Below are positions 45,156-52,555 of a stretch of 64,000 nucleotides of DNA, piece by piece; within the stretch, counting starts at the first letter, position 1, and every line of letters begins with the position of its first letter. Where the stretch lies: positions 310,001 through 374,000 of the forward strand of contig JADJXL010000018.1 in the NCBI GenBank assembly GCA_016715885.1, written 5' to 3'. Both the position numbers and the translations under genes were made by a program. The notes under the pieces were generated by a model that had not been told where the DNA came from, ran no database searches, and saw only the letters and a program-made list of their open reading frames with translations. Origin of the DNA: Polyangiaceae bacterium. GTDB taxonomy: Bacteria; Myxococcota_A; Polyangia; Polyangiales; Polyangiaceae.

Positions 45156-45878
45156 ATGCGCCTCGCCGTCGTCGCAGTTCCCCTCGTGCTCATGCTCGAA
45201 GTCTCGCGCGCTGACGCTGCCCCGCCGTCTGATACCGAGGTTTCGCGCAGGCTTGCTTTTATCGAGGCGCGTCTTGCGCGCGGGGCAGGGCCAGCCAATA
45301 TGTGGTGGAGCTCTTGGTATTACGGCTGGACGGCGCTCTCGATGGGGCAGTTTGTCTGGGCCATTGCGACGCCGGACAAGGGCACGCGCATCGACATGGC
45401 CGTGGGGGCGGCGGCGAGCACGTTGGGCGTCATTCCGCTCGGTGTTTTGCCATTTCCAGCGCGCACGGCGCAGAGAGATCTCGCACGCGTCCCCGCTCGT
45501 TCGCCCGAAGAGCGTCGCCGCAAGCTCGCGTTTGCCGAACATTTGCTCGAAGCGGCGGCAAAGGACCAAAAACTAAGGCGCTCGTGGGTGAACCACGCGA
45601 CGTCGATTGGCGTATCCATCGGCGTCGGACTCGTGCTCGGCGTGGGATATGGGCGCCCGATCCCGGGTCTGATCAATTCCATCGGCGGGATTGCGCTGTC
45701 CGAGCTTCAAATCTGGACGCAGCCTACCGCAGCCATCACTGATTTCGCCGATTATGAAAAATTGCGCAACGAATCGAAACCATCCACAACCATGCTGCCA
45801 CCTAAAACCAATGGTTTCCCCGTGAGCATCTCGATTGCACCTCATCCGGGCGGGATTTCGATTTCAGGATCGTTTTAG
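45156..45878 (+). CDS. Exported protein of unknown function
   Basis: 240 residues with a clear signal peptide (RLAVVAVPLVLMLEVSRADA). A hydrophobic pair follows (YYGWTALSMGQFVWAIA and VGAAASTLGVIPLGVLPF), and later SIGVSIGVGLVLGVGYG and LINSIGGIALSELQIW. The pattern of short hydrophobic hairpins separated by an Arg-rich helical loop (RSPEERRRKLAFAEHLLEAA) suggests a membrane-associated protein. The end (FPVSISIAPHPGGISISGSF) is beta-like. Close homologs of this layout are common in Polyangiales as hypothetical proteins. No function can be assigned. Confidence 0.75.
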   Translation: MRLAVVAVPLVLMLEVSRADAAPPSDTEVSRRLAFIEARLARGAGPANMWWSSWYYGWTALSMGQFVWAIATPDKGTRIDMAVGAAASTLGVIPLGVLPFPARTAQRDLARVPARSPEERRRKLAFAEHLLEAAAKDQKLRRSWVNHATSIGVSIGVGLVLGVGYGRPIPGLINSIGGIALSELQIWTQPTAAITDFADYEKLRNESKPSTTMLPPKTNGFPVSISIAPHPGGISISGSF

Positions 45879-46106
45879 CGCACATGCGGCGATATTTTTA
45901 ATGCAAAGGTTTCGGTTTGAATGCAATTGAGACAACTTTGTTGTGTGTGAGCAGGTTCGCGTTGTTGGCACTGAAAAGTACTCCATGACACTAATGGTCG
46001 CAACGCATCTCAAGTGACGATGGTGGTGTCGCGGGGGCGCATTTTTCGTGAAGAGATCGTCCATTCGTGCGATGATGCCGATGAATAACCATCTTCAGGA
46101 CCGAAC

Positions 46107-47018
46107 ATGAACAAGAAGACGATAAAAAATGCGGCCGTTACCCTGTTCTTCATGACGCTGGCCACCGGGTGCAGTCTCGTCACTGGCCTCATTGCGCCGG
46201 CTGACATCACGTCGATCAACAGCGCGGTCAGTCGAAAGGACGAAGCATACCTCGAGAAGGTTTGCAATGGCGAGTCGATGGCGCGATCGGACAGTGACAA
46301 AGAGTATGCCTGCAACCAGCTCGAGAGGCTCCGCGGGCCGGGAAAGGCGCTTGCGGCAACGTGTGACGACGTCGTGCAGAAGTACGACGATGCGTCGAAG
46401 GACGAGTATTCGTTCGTCGCGTCGATGGCCGACAAAATGGCCGAATGTGGCCACTATGCGTATCTTTTCGAGCACGTCGTGCATTGGGGCAACAACAAAG
46501 AAGGGGCGAAGCTTTTGGGTGAGCTCGAGGGCAAGGGGAAGCCTGTGGAGGCGGAGTTCGTGAAGTATTTGGGTTCCCACAAGGGCCCGAAGTTTTTCGC
46601 CGTGGAAAAGAGCCGAAAGAATGACGTGCTCTACGGCCTCGATCACATCACGAAATGGCTCATCGACAAGGGCAGTACGCAACATTGCGCCGCGATTGCG
46701 GAGTCGGCCACGGGCGCGAACATCGTCGCGCGCGTATCGGTGATGGATTATTTCAAGGAGGCGAAGTGCAAGGAGGGCATTCCTCTCGCTGTGGAGCTCT
46801 TGCTCGAGGACCTGCCGGGTGATCGCACTTTGGGCTGCAATATTTTGGGCGCAATCGGCGACGCATCGGTGCTCGAAAAGGTCAAGGTCGTCGCGGAGAC
46901 GGATGGCTTCTCCACGGTGAAAGAGGAGGAGCGTAATGGGCGGGTTTGGGCCACGAAGATCTATCCCGTACGCGACGCATGTTTGGCAGCGTCGGGCAAG
47001 ATCAAGCTGCGGAAGTGA
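46107..47018 (+). CDS. Hypothetical lipoprotein
   Basis: 303 residues, ATG 46107 with AGGA upstream. The signal peptide ends in the lipobox TLATGC. The mature part is charged and mostly helical, with six to eight Cys and repeats about 40 residues long of the form EGIPLAVELLLEDLPGDRTL and GAIGDASVLEKVKVVAE, reminiscent of HEAT-like units. No enzyme motif is seen. About 230 bp of AT-richer non-coding DNA precede it. Its function is unknown. It is convergent with the APC permease. Confidence 0.75.
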   Translation: MNKKTIKNAAVTLFFMTLATGCSLVTGLIAPADITSINSAVSRKDEAYLEKVCNGESMARSDSDKEYACNQLERLRGPGKALAATCDDVVQKYDDASKDEYSFVASMADKMAECGHYAYLFEHVVHWGNNKEGAKLLGELEGKGKPVEAEFVKYLGSHKGPKFFAVEKSRKNDVLYGLDHITKWLIDKGSTQHCAAIAESATGANIVARVSVMDYFKEAKCKEGIPLAVELLLEDLPGDRTLGCNILGAIGDASVLEKVKVVAETDGFSTVKEEERNGRVWATKIYPVRDACLAASGKIKLRK

Positions 47019-47026
47019 AGCATAGG

Positions 47027-47072
47027 AAAGGCCCAAGTCTGGACCACGCTTGCGTGATTACGTTGGGTCTTT
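47027..47072. terminator. Long hairpin between convergent genes
   Basis: AAAGGCCCAA (47027-47036) pairs with TTGGGTCTTT (47063-47072) with one G-U wobble; an inner CACGC-TTG-CGTG hairpin lies between. It starts 8 bp after the lipoprotein stop and covers the last codons of the permease gene, so it can act for either strand. Confidence 0.45.
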
Positions 47073-48359
47073 CTGCAATTGCTTCGTTCCGAAGGCGACG
47101 AGGATTCCGAGGACCAGCGTTGCGGCGGCAAAAATGAACTCCGGTTTGTCCGCGCCCGCAACGAGCGCAATCGAGCCCATGGCACCGACAACGGGAATGA
47201 TTTTGCCTCCGGGCACTCGGAATCCTTGCGACTCGCCTTCTTTTCTGCGCAACACCGGCACGGCCACGCACGTGAAAAAGTACTGAATCACGACGGTGAT
47301 GTTGGACATTCCCACGAGTCTTCGGTAATCGAAGAAAAACGCGAGAATGGCCGTGATGACCGTGGTCCAAGCGATTGCGACGTGCGGCGTTCCCCACCGG
47401 TCGTGTACGCGTGCCAGCGCGCGTGGCATCAGGCCGTGCGCTGCAATGGCTTGCGCGTACCTGGGCGAACCGAGCGCGCTGCCTGCGGTAAAGCCGCCGA
47501 CCGAGACGAGACTTCCGATCACGACGACGAGACCAATGGTGGGGCCCAGATAGCGCGCCGCATCGACGAGCGGCTGACCGGATTCGGCACCAATTCGCGG
47601 GTAGACTCCGACGAGCATCGCTTGCACGACGACGAAGAGGAGCGCCGACAAGAGAAGCGCGCCGACCGTACCAAGCGGGACATTTCGTTTCGGCTTCTGC
47701 GTTTCTCCGGCCGCAATGGGAGCAACCTCGAATCCTTGCAATGGGAACAGAGCCAAATAAATGCCTTGTCCCACGCCGAGCGCCCCCTTGGGCAAGGTTC
47801 CTCCGAGGTGCGATGGATCGAAAGCGGCAATGGCCACGACGAGAAAACAAAGAATAGCTCCGACCTTGCCGATGACCATCAAATTGACGAGGTTGGCTCC
47901 GAGCTTGACCCCGAAATAATTCACGATGCCCAGGGCGAGCACCAGCGCGGCCGAACAGGCGGACGAAGCGATCGGTGAACGCATTCCCGCAAGCTCGACG
48001 AAGAGTGTGGCATTCGCCGCCCAACTCACGAACGTATTTGCCCAGCAAAACCAACCAACGACGAATCCAATGGAATTTCCAAATGCATTACGAGCATAAA
48101 GATACGTGCCGCCCGTTTCTACGTGGCGTCCGGACAGCTCGGCAAAACACAGCGCCACGGGCATGAGCATGAGCGCGCAGAGCAAGAAGGCGAATGGAGA
48201 GTAGCCGCCCATCGCTCGATGCATGTCGTCCGGCAAGGCGAACACGCCCGAGCCGACGGTGGCATTCACGCCGATGCACAAGACGTCGAAGAGCGTCAGT
48301 TGCCGGCGAAATCCCGGCACGACCGACGTCACGGAAACCCTCTCACCGGGTGTGCTCAT
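47058..48359 (-). CDS. APC-superfamily amino acid permease
   Basis: 433 residues, ATG 48359 (MSTPGERVSVTSVVPGFRRQ). About twelve hydrophobic segments are present. The substrate-backbone binding motif is in TM1, VNATVGSGVFALPDD. TM6 contains LALFPLQGFEVAPIAAGE, and FAELSGRHVETGGTYLYARN is typical of APC/LAT-type transporters. Amino acid or polyamine uptake by proton symport or exchange is likely; the substrate cannot be told. Divergent from the selenoprotein gene, with 178 bp between starts. Confidence 0.9.
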   Translation of the reverse strand: MSTPGERVSVTSVVPGFRRQLTLFDVLCIGVNATVGSGVFALPDDMHRAMGGYSPFAFLLCALMLMPVALCFAELSGRHVETGGTYLYARNAFGNSIGFVVGWFCWANTFVSWAANATLFVELAGMRSPIASSACSAALVLALGIVNYFGVKLGANLVNLMVIGKVGAILCFLVVAIAAFDPSHLGGTLPKGALGVGQGIYLALFPLQGFEVAPIAAGETQKPKRNVPLGTVGALLLSALLFVVVQAMLVGVYPRIGAESGQPLVDAARYLGPTIGLVVVIGSLVSVGGFTAGSALGSPRYAQAIAAHGLMPRALARVHDRWGTPHVAIAWTTVITAILAFFFDYRRLVGMSNITVVIQYFFTCVAVPVLRRKEGESQGFRVPGGKIIPVVGAMGSIALVAGADKPEFIFAAATLVLGILVAFGTKQLQKDPT

Positions 48360-48481
48360 GCAAAGCTCGCGATCGCTGCCAAGAAGCTCACGAAGCGGCA
48401 CTATAGGCCGATGTTTCGGCGCTTGGCAACCCCGAAGATATACGCTCGTCGCGACTTCGGCTTGTTGCATGTCGCGAGGCC

Positions 48482-48510
48482 TTGACGTTCCTCGAAAAAC
48501 CGGAAATACT
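48482..48510 (+). promoter_or_regulatory. Candidate sigma-70-type promoter of the selenoprotein gene
   Basis: TTGACG (48482-48487) and AATACT (48505-48510) are separated by 17 bp, matching the -35 and -10 consensus at five and four of six positions. They lie 28 bp before the start codon at 48538. Confidence 0.4.
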
Positions 48511-48537
48511 TCGCCCGCAACCGTCGAGGAGGCAGCG

Positions 48538-48909
48538 ATGAGCAAGAAGGCAGACTGGTATTATCATCGCCGTGGGTGAACCACGTGCACCAAAGCGCGG
48601 GAGTTTCTCGCGCAAGAGCAGGTAGACATTGCGGAGACTGCGGACGCGAACAAGGCGAAGCTCGATCGGGCCGCGGCTCTTGCGATGGCACGGCAGATGG
48701 ATCGCGTCATTGCGACGAAAGGAAAAAAGCAAACGGAATTGGACATGCAGCAAAAGCCGTCGGATGACGAGCTACTGGCCGTGCTTTTGGGACCGACCGG
48801 CAACGTCCGCGCGCCCCTCATGCGCGTCGGTAAAACGCTCGTGGCAGGATTCGACCCCGACGTGTATTCCGGTGCGCTCGAAGCTGGAAAAGCCACCAAG
48901 AAACGATAA
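48538..48909 (+). CDS. ArsC/Spx-family selenoprotein with in-frame UGA (Sec14)
   Basis: ATG 48538 is preceded by GAGGAGG five bases upstream, an excellent ribosome site. Codons 1-13 read MSKKADWYYHRRG. Codon 14 is TGA (48577-48579). The same frame then continues TTCTKAREFLAQEQ and on to TAA at 48907-48909, giving 123 residues. The opening WYYHRRG-x-TTC-x-KA is the ArsC/Spx-like thioredoxin-fold active site, where x is normally Cys; reading UGA as selenocysteine gives the redox pair Sec14-T-T-Cys17. The C-terminal part (GPTGNVRAPLMRVGKTLVAGFD) is diagnostic of this family. A hairpin follows the UGA. Probable role is thiol/selenol redox chemistry in the cytoplasm; arsenate reduction is unproven. 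It needs selA, selB and selC elsewhere. The alternative, a nonsense-mutated gene, fits poorly with the intact remainder. Confidence 0.9.
48595..48613 (+). promoter_or_regulatory. Bacterial SECIS hairpin for UGA recoding
   Basis: GCGCGGGA (48595-48602) pairs with TCTCGCGC (48606-48613), eight pairs including one G-U, leaving the loop GUU (48603-48605). The loop begins 23 nt after the UGA at 48577-48579, within the usual distance for bacterial SECIS elements. The loop has the G and U typically contacted by SelB. It lies inside the coding frame, as bacterial elements do. Confidence 0.8.
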
Positions 48910-48945
48910 CGGGCACCCAGCACGACCCCGCTACTTCGTGGATTG

Positions 48946-49057
48946 AGCTTCGGGAGGCTTGATTTCTCGGCACATGCGGCACCCCGAACTCGCCGCCTTC
49001 GGCGGCTCAAACAGCGGGGCCCCGCCGCAGCGCCGAGAAATCAAGCCCCCCAAAGCT
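48946..49057. terminator. Large inverted repeat between convergent genes
   Basis: A 26-bp arm at 48946-48971 pairs with 49032-49057 with three mismatches; both contain cttgatttctcggc or its complement. Inside are two further palindromes, gccgccttcggcggc and gcggggccccgc. It occupies the gap between the selenoprotein stop and the FG-GAP lipoprotein stop and probably terminates both transcripts. No transposase or terminal duplication is associated. Confidence 0.55.
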
Positions 49058-49084
49058 TTGCGTTGTACGATTGGGCGACGAGGA

Positions 49085-50860
49085 CTAGTTCCCGTTTGGT
49101 TGTCCCATGCGCAGTGGTCCTCCCCGCGCGGTCGTCCACATCATGCAATTTTCCGCCGAACCTGGGACGGTGAATACATCGAGCCCGTGTTCGAACGTTT
49201 GCACGAAGATTTCGACTTGTCCGTCGCCGTCGAGGTCTCCGATGGCCGGCGCCGCGGGCGCTCCATTGCCATTGCCATTTTGTTCGCCCGTGTTGTGTAG
49301 TGGTACGTCGTGTAAAACCGTTCCATCCGCAGCCAGGACGACCAAATAGCCAGAATCGAGCGCATTCGGATCGCCATATGTTGCAAGCACGAGCTCGGGT
49401 GAGCCATCCTGATTCAAGTCGGCCACGGTCACTTCGGTTGCATACATGACGGACTTGCCGTGCGTGTAATCGTATCGCCAGATTTCCTTTGCATCGGCAC
49501 CGTATGCGCGAATGAAGCCGTCATTGAAAGGCGCAACGATTTCCGGCTTCTTGTCACCTTGAATGTCCACCGTGGTGGCCGCGGGCACGCCTCCCGGAGG
49601 ATACCACCCGTCCACGATGATGGGTTTGTCCCCACGCGGCAATGTTTCCCATCCGGGTTTTCGCATTGCAGATCGACTGCCATCTCCATGGGCGCCTTCC
49701 AGCACCATGATGGCATAAGCTTGCGTTTCGTACGGTTCGTTTTTCTCGATGTTTGGTAGTCCAATGACTTCGTTTTTCCCGTCCCCGTCGATGTCCACGA
49801 CGTTGGGAGGAGACGCAGTCCATTGCAACCATTCTGCAAAAGAAGGATGCGGCCATTCTCCCGTGTGCAAATTGTAATGATCGCCCTCGACCTTCGGGTC
49901 CGCCCAGCGAATGAATTGACCCCAAGTCAACCGCTGTCCATCCCATTCGTTCGCTCGATTCGTGAAATAGGGCGCGGCATCGATCGCCACGCCATCGTGA
50001 TCGAAGGCTTGAATGTGGTGATTGTCGTACGTAGCGAGAATTTCGAGCTGCGGATCGTCGTCGATGTTCCCAATCGCCACATTGAGGCCATAACACCCAT
50101 ACCCCTCGTGACCCATCCCATTACGATCCGCATCGTTGCCGGGACCCGTTTTGCTGTTGTACCTTGGCCACGCCGCAAAACCGATTCCCGCCGGTTGATG
50201 CAGTTTGCCGTCGGAGCGGAAGGCAAACACCTGCGATCCGCCATCGGCGGCGCTCACGGTCTGCGTCGTCGTCACGACGATTTCGAGCATGCCGTCCCCA
50301 TCGATGTCCCCCGCCGCCATGCCGCGAACTTCGGGCGGATTGTTTCCCGTCGTCGTCGACGCGGGCCAACCCGCTTTTACCGAAAGCGTTTTATTTTTCC
50401 ATTCGTACGCCCATACTTCATGGTCGCTTCCGTAGACGATATCGACGATACCGTCATTTTCCAGATCGGCCACGATGTGCGGTGCATACACCCGCCCGTC
50501 GCCACCATCGGCCTCCGCAAGCTCATTGCCTTGCGAATCGTACACGAAAACCGAGTAATATGCAGCAATGAGCTCCCGTTGTCCGTCGCCGTCCAAGTCT
50601 CGAACGACCGGCGACGCAAACCAACTCGTTTGTCCGGGCAGCGTCATTCGGTATTCCGGCGCTTGCACTTCTCCTGGGCTCTTGCCGACGTCGCACGTCA
50701 CATTGCGCGTTCCTCCGGTCGTGCTTTGGTTTCCTTTCGTGCTTGTATCGTCACCGCAGCCGAGGGCCGCGTAAGTCAAAATCGACGCGAGCGTCACGAC
50801 ACGTCCAGATGCGATGGCGCCGCGAAGAAAACGACCGCCGAAAGTGCGCGTATTCGTCAT
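49085..50860 (-). CDS. FG-GAP/VCBS-repeat lipoprotein (integrin-like beta-propeller)
   Basis: 591 residues, ATG 50860 with GAGG five bases upstream. The lipobox is TYAALGC. Residues 60-580 contain about seven FG-GAP repeats with the calcium loop DxDGDGxxE: VRDLDGDGQRELIAAYY, VADLENDGIVDIVYGSD, AAGDIDGDGMLEIVVTT, VVDIDGDGKNEVIGLPN, VADLNQDGSPELVLATY and IGDLDGDGQVEIFVQTF. These form a beta-propeller like that of alpha-integrins. It is lipid-anchored, and surface adhesion or scaffold roles are typical, but nothing specific is shown. A 350-bp non-coding stretch lies upstream. Confidence 0.9.
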   Translation of the reverse strand: MTNTRTFGGRFLRGAIASGRVVTLASILTYAALGCGDDTSTKGNQSTTGGTRNVTCDVGKSPGEVQAPEYRMTLPGQTSWFASPVVRDLDGDGQRELIAAYYSVFVYDSQGNELAEADGGDGRVYAPHIVADLENDGIVDIVYGSDHEVWAYEWKNKTLSVKAGWPASTTTGNNPPEVRGMAAGDIDGDGMLEIVVTTTQTVSAADGGSQVFAFRSDGKLHQPAGIGFAAWPRYNSKTGPGNDADRNGMGHEGYGCYGLNVAIGNIDDDPQLEILATYDNHHIQAFDHDGVAIDAAPYFTNRANEWDGQRLTWGQFIRWADPKVEGDHYNLHTGEWPHPSFAEWLQWTASPPNVVDIDGDGKNEVIGLPNIEKNEPYETQAYAIMVLEGAHGDGSRSAMRKPGWETLPRGDKPIIVDGWYPPGGVPAATTVDIQGDKKPEIVAPFNDGFIRAYGADAKEIWRYDYTHGKSVMYATEVTVADLNQDGSPELVLATYGDPNALDSGYLVVLAADGTVLHDVPLHNTGEQNGNGNGAPAAPAIGDLDGDGQVEIFVQTFEHGLDVFTVPGSAENCMMWTTARGGPLRMGQPNGN

Positions 50861-51210
50861 GTGAACCTCACTCGTCGCGCGGAAAGATATCCAAGGCCGT
50901 CCGCTACGGCTACTCGAGCGAGCATAACAAGATTCGAGCCGCGTAGGGAACGGACTTCGCAACGTCCGACCCGCAGCGAGTGTGAAATGTGCCGTATGTC
51001 CGCGGCGCTTGCCTTTCGGAGCGCGGTCGTGCATAGCTCGGATATGCAGTCCGCGCCTGAAGGCGATGCAGCAGGGCCCTCGGCAGAATCGTTCGAGGGC
51101 GTGCCATTGATGCAGCTCGCTGCCGACCGATCCTGCCAAGCAAGCTGCATGGCACGCGGCATATGGCGCGCATTATGCGACGCTCATGCGCACGCCGCGC
51201 CGATGAGCCA
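50861..51210. other. Intergenic region without recognised gene
   Basis: About 350 bp between two minus-strand genes. Short frames are present but none resembles a known protein. It must include the promoter of the FG-GAP lipoprotein gene. No repeat or hairpin of note was seen. Confidence 0.45.
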
Positions 51211-51603
51211 TCAATCGATGAATACGGTGCTCGAGGCGATGACCGTGCCATTCGGTGCATCGGCGGGATCGTTGCAAGTCATGGCAGGATCGCCCATTCT
51301 CGCTGCGGGTTTGTCTTCAATGAACACCGTCGCACTACCTTCGTGCACCGTGGCTTTGTTTGCTGGAGGCTTTTGGAAGGGCCCGCCCGCGGGGACGTGC
51401 GCCGGTGAATTGTCCGCGGTGCTGCCCTTGGTGGCTGCGGGGACGTCTTCTATGTAAATGGTGCTCGAAAGTTCGCCCGAGAGCGTACCGACAAACGGCA
51501 TCGGCGTCGGCGTAGGAACCGGACCGCCCGGAGACGGCACCATGATGATGTGCGTGTCGATCCCGACGACTTTGTCACCTTGCTTCGCTGCGGGCATGCC
51601 CAT
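51211..51603 (-). CDS. PAAR/DUF4150-like spike-tip protein
   Basis: 130 residues, ATG 51603 (MGMPAAKQGDKVVGIDTHII); an upstream GTG is possible. It contains two PAAR-like segments, MPAAKQGDKVVGID and IEDKPAARMGDPAMTC, with Pro-rich linkers (VPSPGGPVPTPTPMPFVG). Members sharpen the VgrG spike of type VI secretion systems or cap related contractile injection systems and bind a metal ion through His/Cys. No VgrG, sheath or baseplate gene is in the window. The neighbouring membrane protein gene (51668) is on the same strand, upstream, and might encode cargo or a companion; this is inference. Confidence 0.85.
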   Translation of the reverse strand: MGMPAAKQGDKVVGIDTHIIMVPSPGGPVPTPTPMPFVGTLSGELSSTIYIEDVPAATKGSTADNSPAHVPAGGPFQKPPANKATVHEGSATVFIEDKPAARMGDPAMTCNDPADAPNGTVIASSTVFID

Positions 51604-51667
51604 GATGATCACCGAAGCATCGAGCTTACATCGAAATGCCCATCGAGGGAAGGGCAACGCGACTTTA

Positions 51668-52453
51668 TTAGGGAAGGGGACAGAGCGATGGATTTGCCGC
51701 GCCTGCGCCCGTCGCGGGGTCCAAAACCGACCCTTCGGCGATGGTTTTTCCTTGGGGGTCGAAAATGAAGGTACGCTTTCCCCTTATTTCTTTGAGGTTA
51801 CCATTGGTGCAATACATGGACGCCGTCGTCATGATGCCATGTTCATCGTAGATGACCGCCATACGTACGGTCTTGGATGGTTCGACGCGACGAACCCATC
51901 GACCGACGCGTTTGCCGCGATCGTACCGTCCGGAAAATTCGACGAATCGATCGCCATCTCGCTCCCAGATCGTCGCCGGTCCTTGAATGTGCAGGTTTTC
52001 CACACGAAAAACATTCTCGTGTTCGGAATCGATACGAATGCGGAATTCGCCGCAAGGGAGGCCGTCGCAATAGGTGCCCGACCAACGCCTCGCGCCGGCT
52101 TTTGCATTCACCACGGAAAAACGGCCATGCATGCGCTCGCCGAGACATTCGCCGCGCACGACGTCGTCTCCATCGCTTCGTTGGCATTCGCCGTCTCCGA
52201 CGCCTCGACACAAATTGTCCTGATCACCAATTCGCGCGGGAAATGCGTCGAAGTCCACGAAGAGCGGCGCCGTGCTTCCAGTGCTGCAAGCGAGCGGGAA
52301 AACGGTCGTCCAAAGGCGCTGAAAAATTCGAGAATAAAAGCCGCACGCGATGACGACGATGGCGAAAAGAACGACCCGGACGAGCAGCCCCGTTCTCTTT
52401 CTTGCTGTGAGGTCGCTAGGCGATGCGGTTTGGTTGGATCGAGGTTCGGCCAT
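51668..52453 (-). CDS. Membrane-anchored protein of unknown function
   Basis: 261 residues, ATG 52453 (MAEPRSNQTASPSDL). One hydrophobic helix at about residues 25-42 (LLVRVVLFAIVVIACGFY) would anchor it, leaving a ~215-residue domain outside the cytoplasm. That domain has eight or more Cys and repeats such as RRWSGTYCDGLPCGEF and FVEFSGRYDRGKRVGRW, which recall MORN-like or YwqK-like units. A late segment reads NGNLKEIRGKRTFIFDPQG. Function unknown. It starts 103 bp from the divergent CHAT gene and precedes the PAAR gene. Confidence 0.65.
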   Translation of the reverse strand: MAEPRSNQTASPSDLTARKRTGLLVRVVLFAIVVIACGFYSRIFQRLWTTVFPLACSTGSTAPLFVDFDAFPARIGDQDNLCRGVGDGECQRSDGDDVVRGECLGERMHGRFSVVNAKAGARRWSGTYCDGLPCGEFRIRIDSEHENVFRVENLHIQGPATIWERDGDRFVEFSGRYDRGKRVGRWVRRVEPSKTVRMAVIYDEHGIMTTASMYCTNGNLKEIRGKRTFIFDPQGKTIAEGSVLDPATGAGAANPSLCPLP

Positions 52454-52517
52454 TCGAAAAACGATGGGGCGATGGTTTGGCCGTAGAGTATCGCGCCCGG
52501 GCACGCGAATGCAAGGC

Positions 52518-52547
52518 GTGACAGTCACCATTTTTTTGCGGTACACT
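52518..52547 (+). promoter_or_regulatory. Candidate promoter with palindrome, upstream of the CHAT gene
   Basis: GTGACA (52518-52523) and TACACT (52542-52547) are separated by 18 bp. The -35 lies in the palindrome GTGACAGTCAC (52518-52528). The -10 ends 8 bp before ATG 52556, so a transcript from it would be almost leaderless. No ribosome site is visible, which fits. Confidence 0.4.
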
Positions 52548-52555
52548 CGCGCACC

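Noticed and set aside
48685..48909. A separate 74-codon gene starting at ATG 48685
   Set aside because: It lacks a ribosome site and begins in the middle of the ArsC/Spx-like domain. The longer frame through the UGA at 48577 has a strong ribosome site and the active site.
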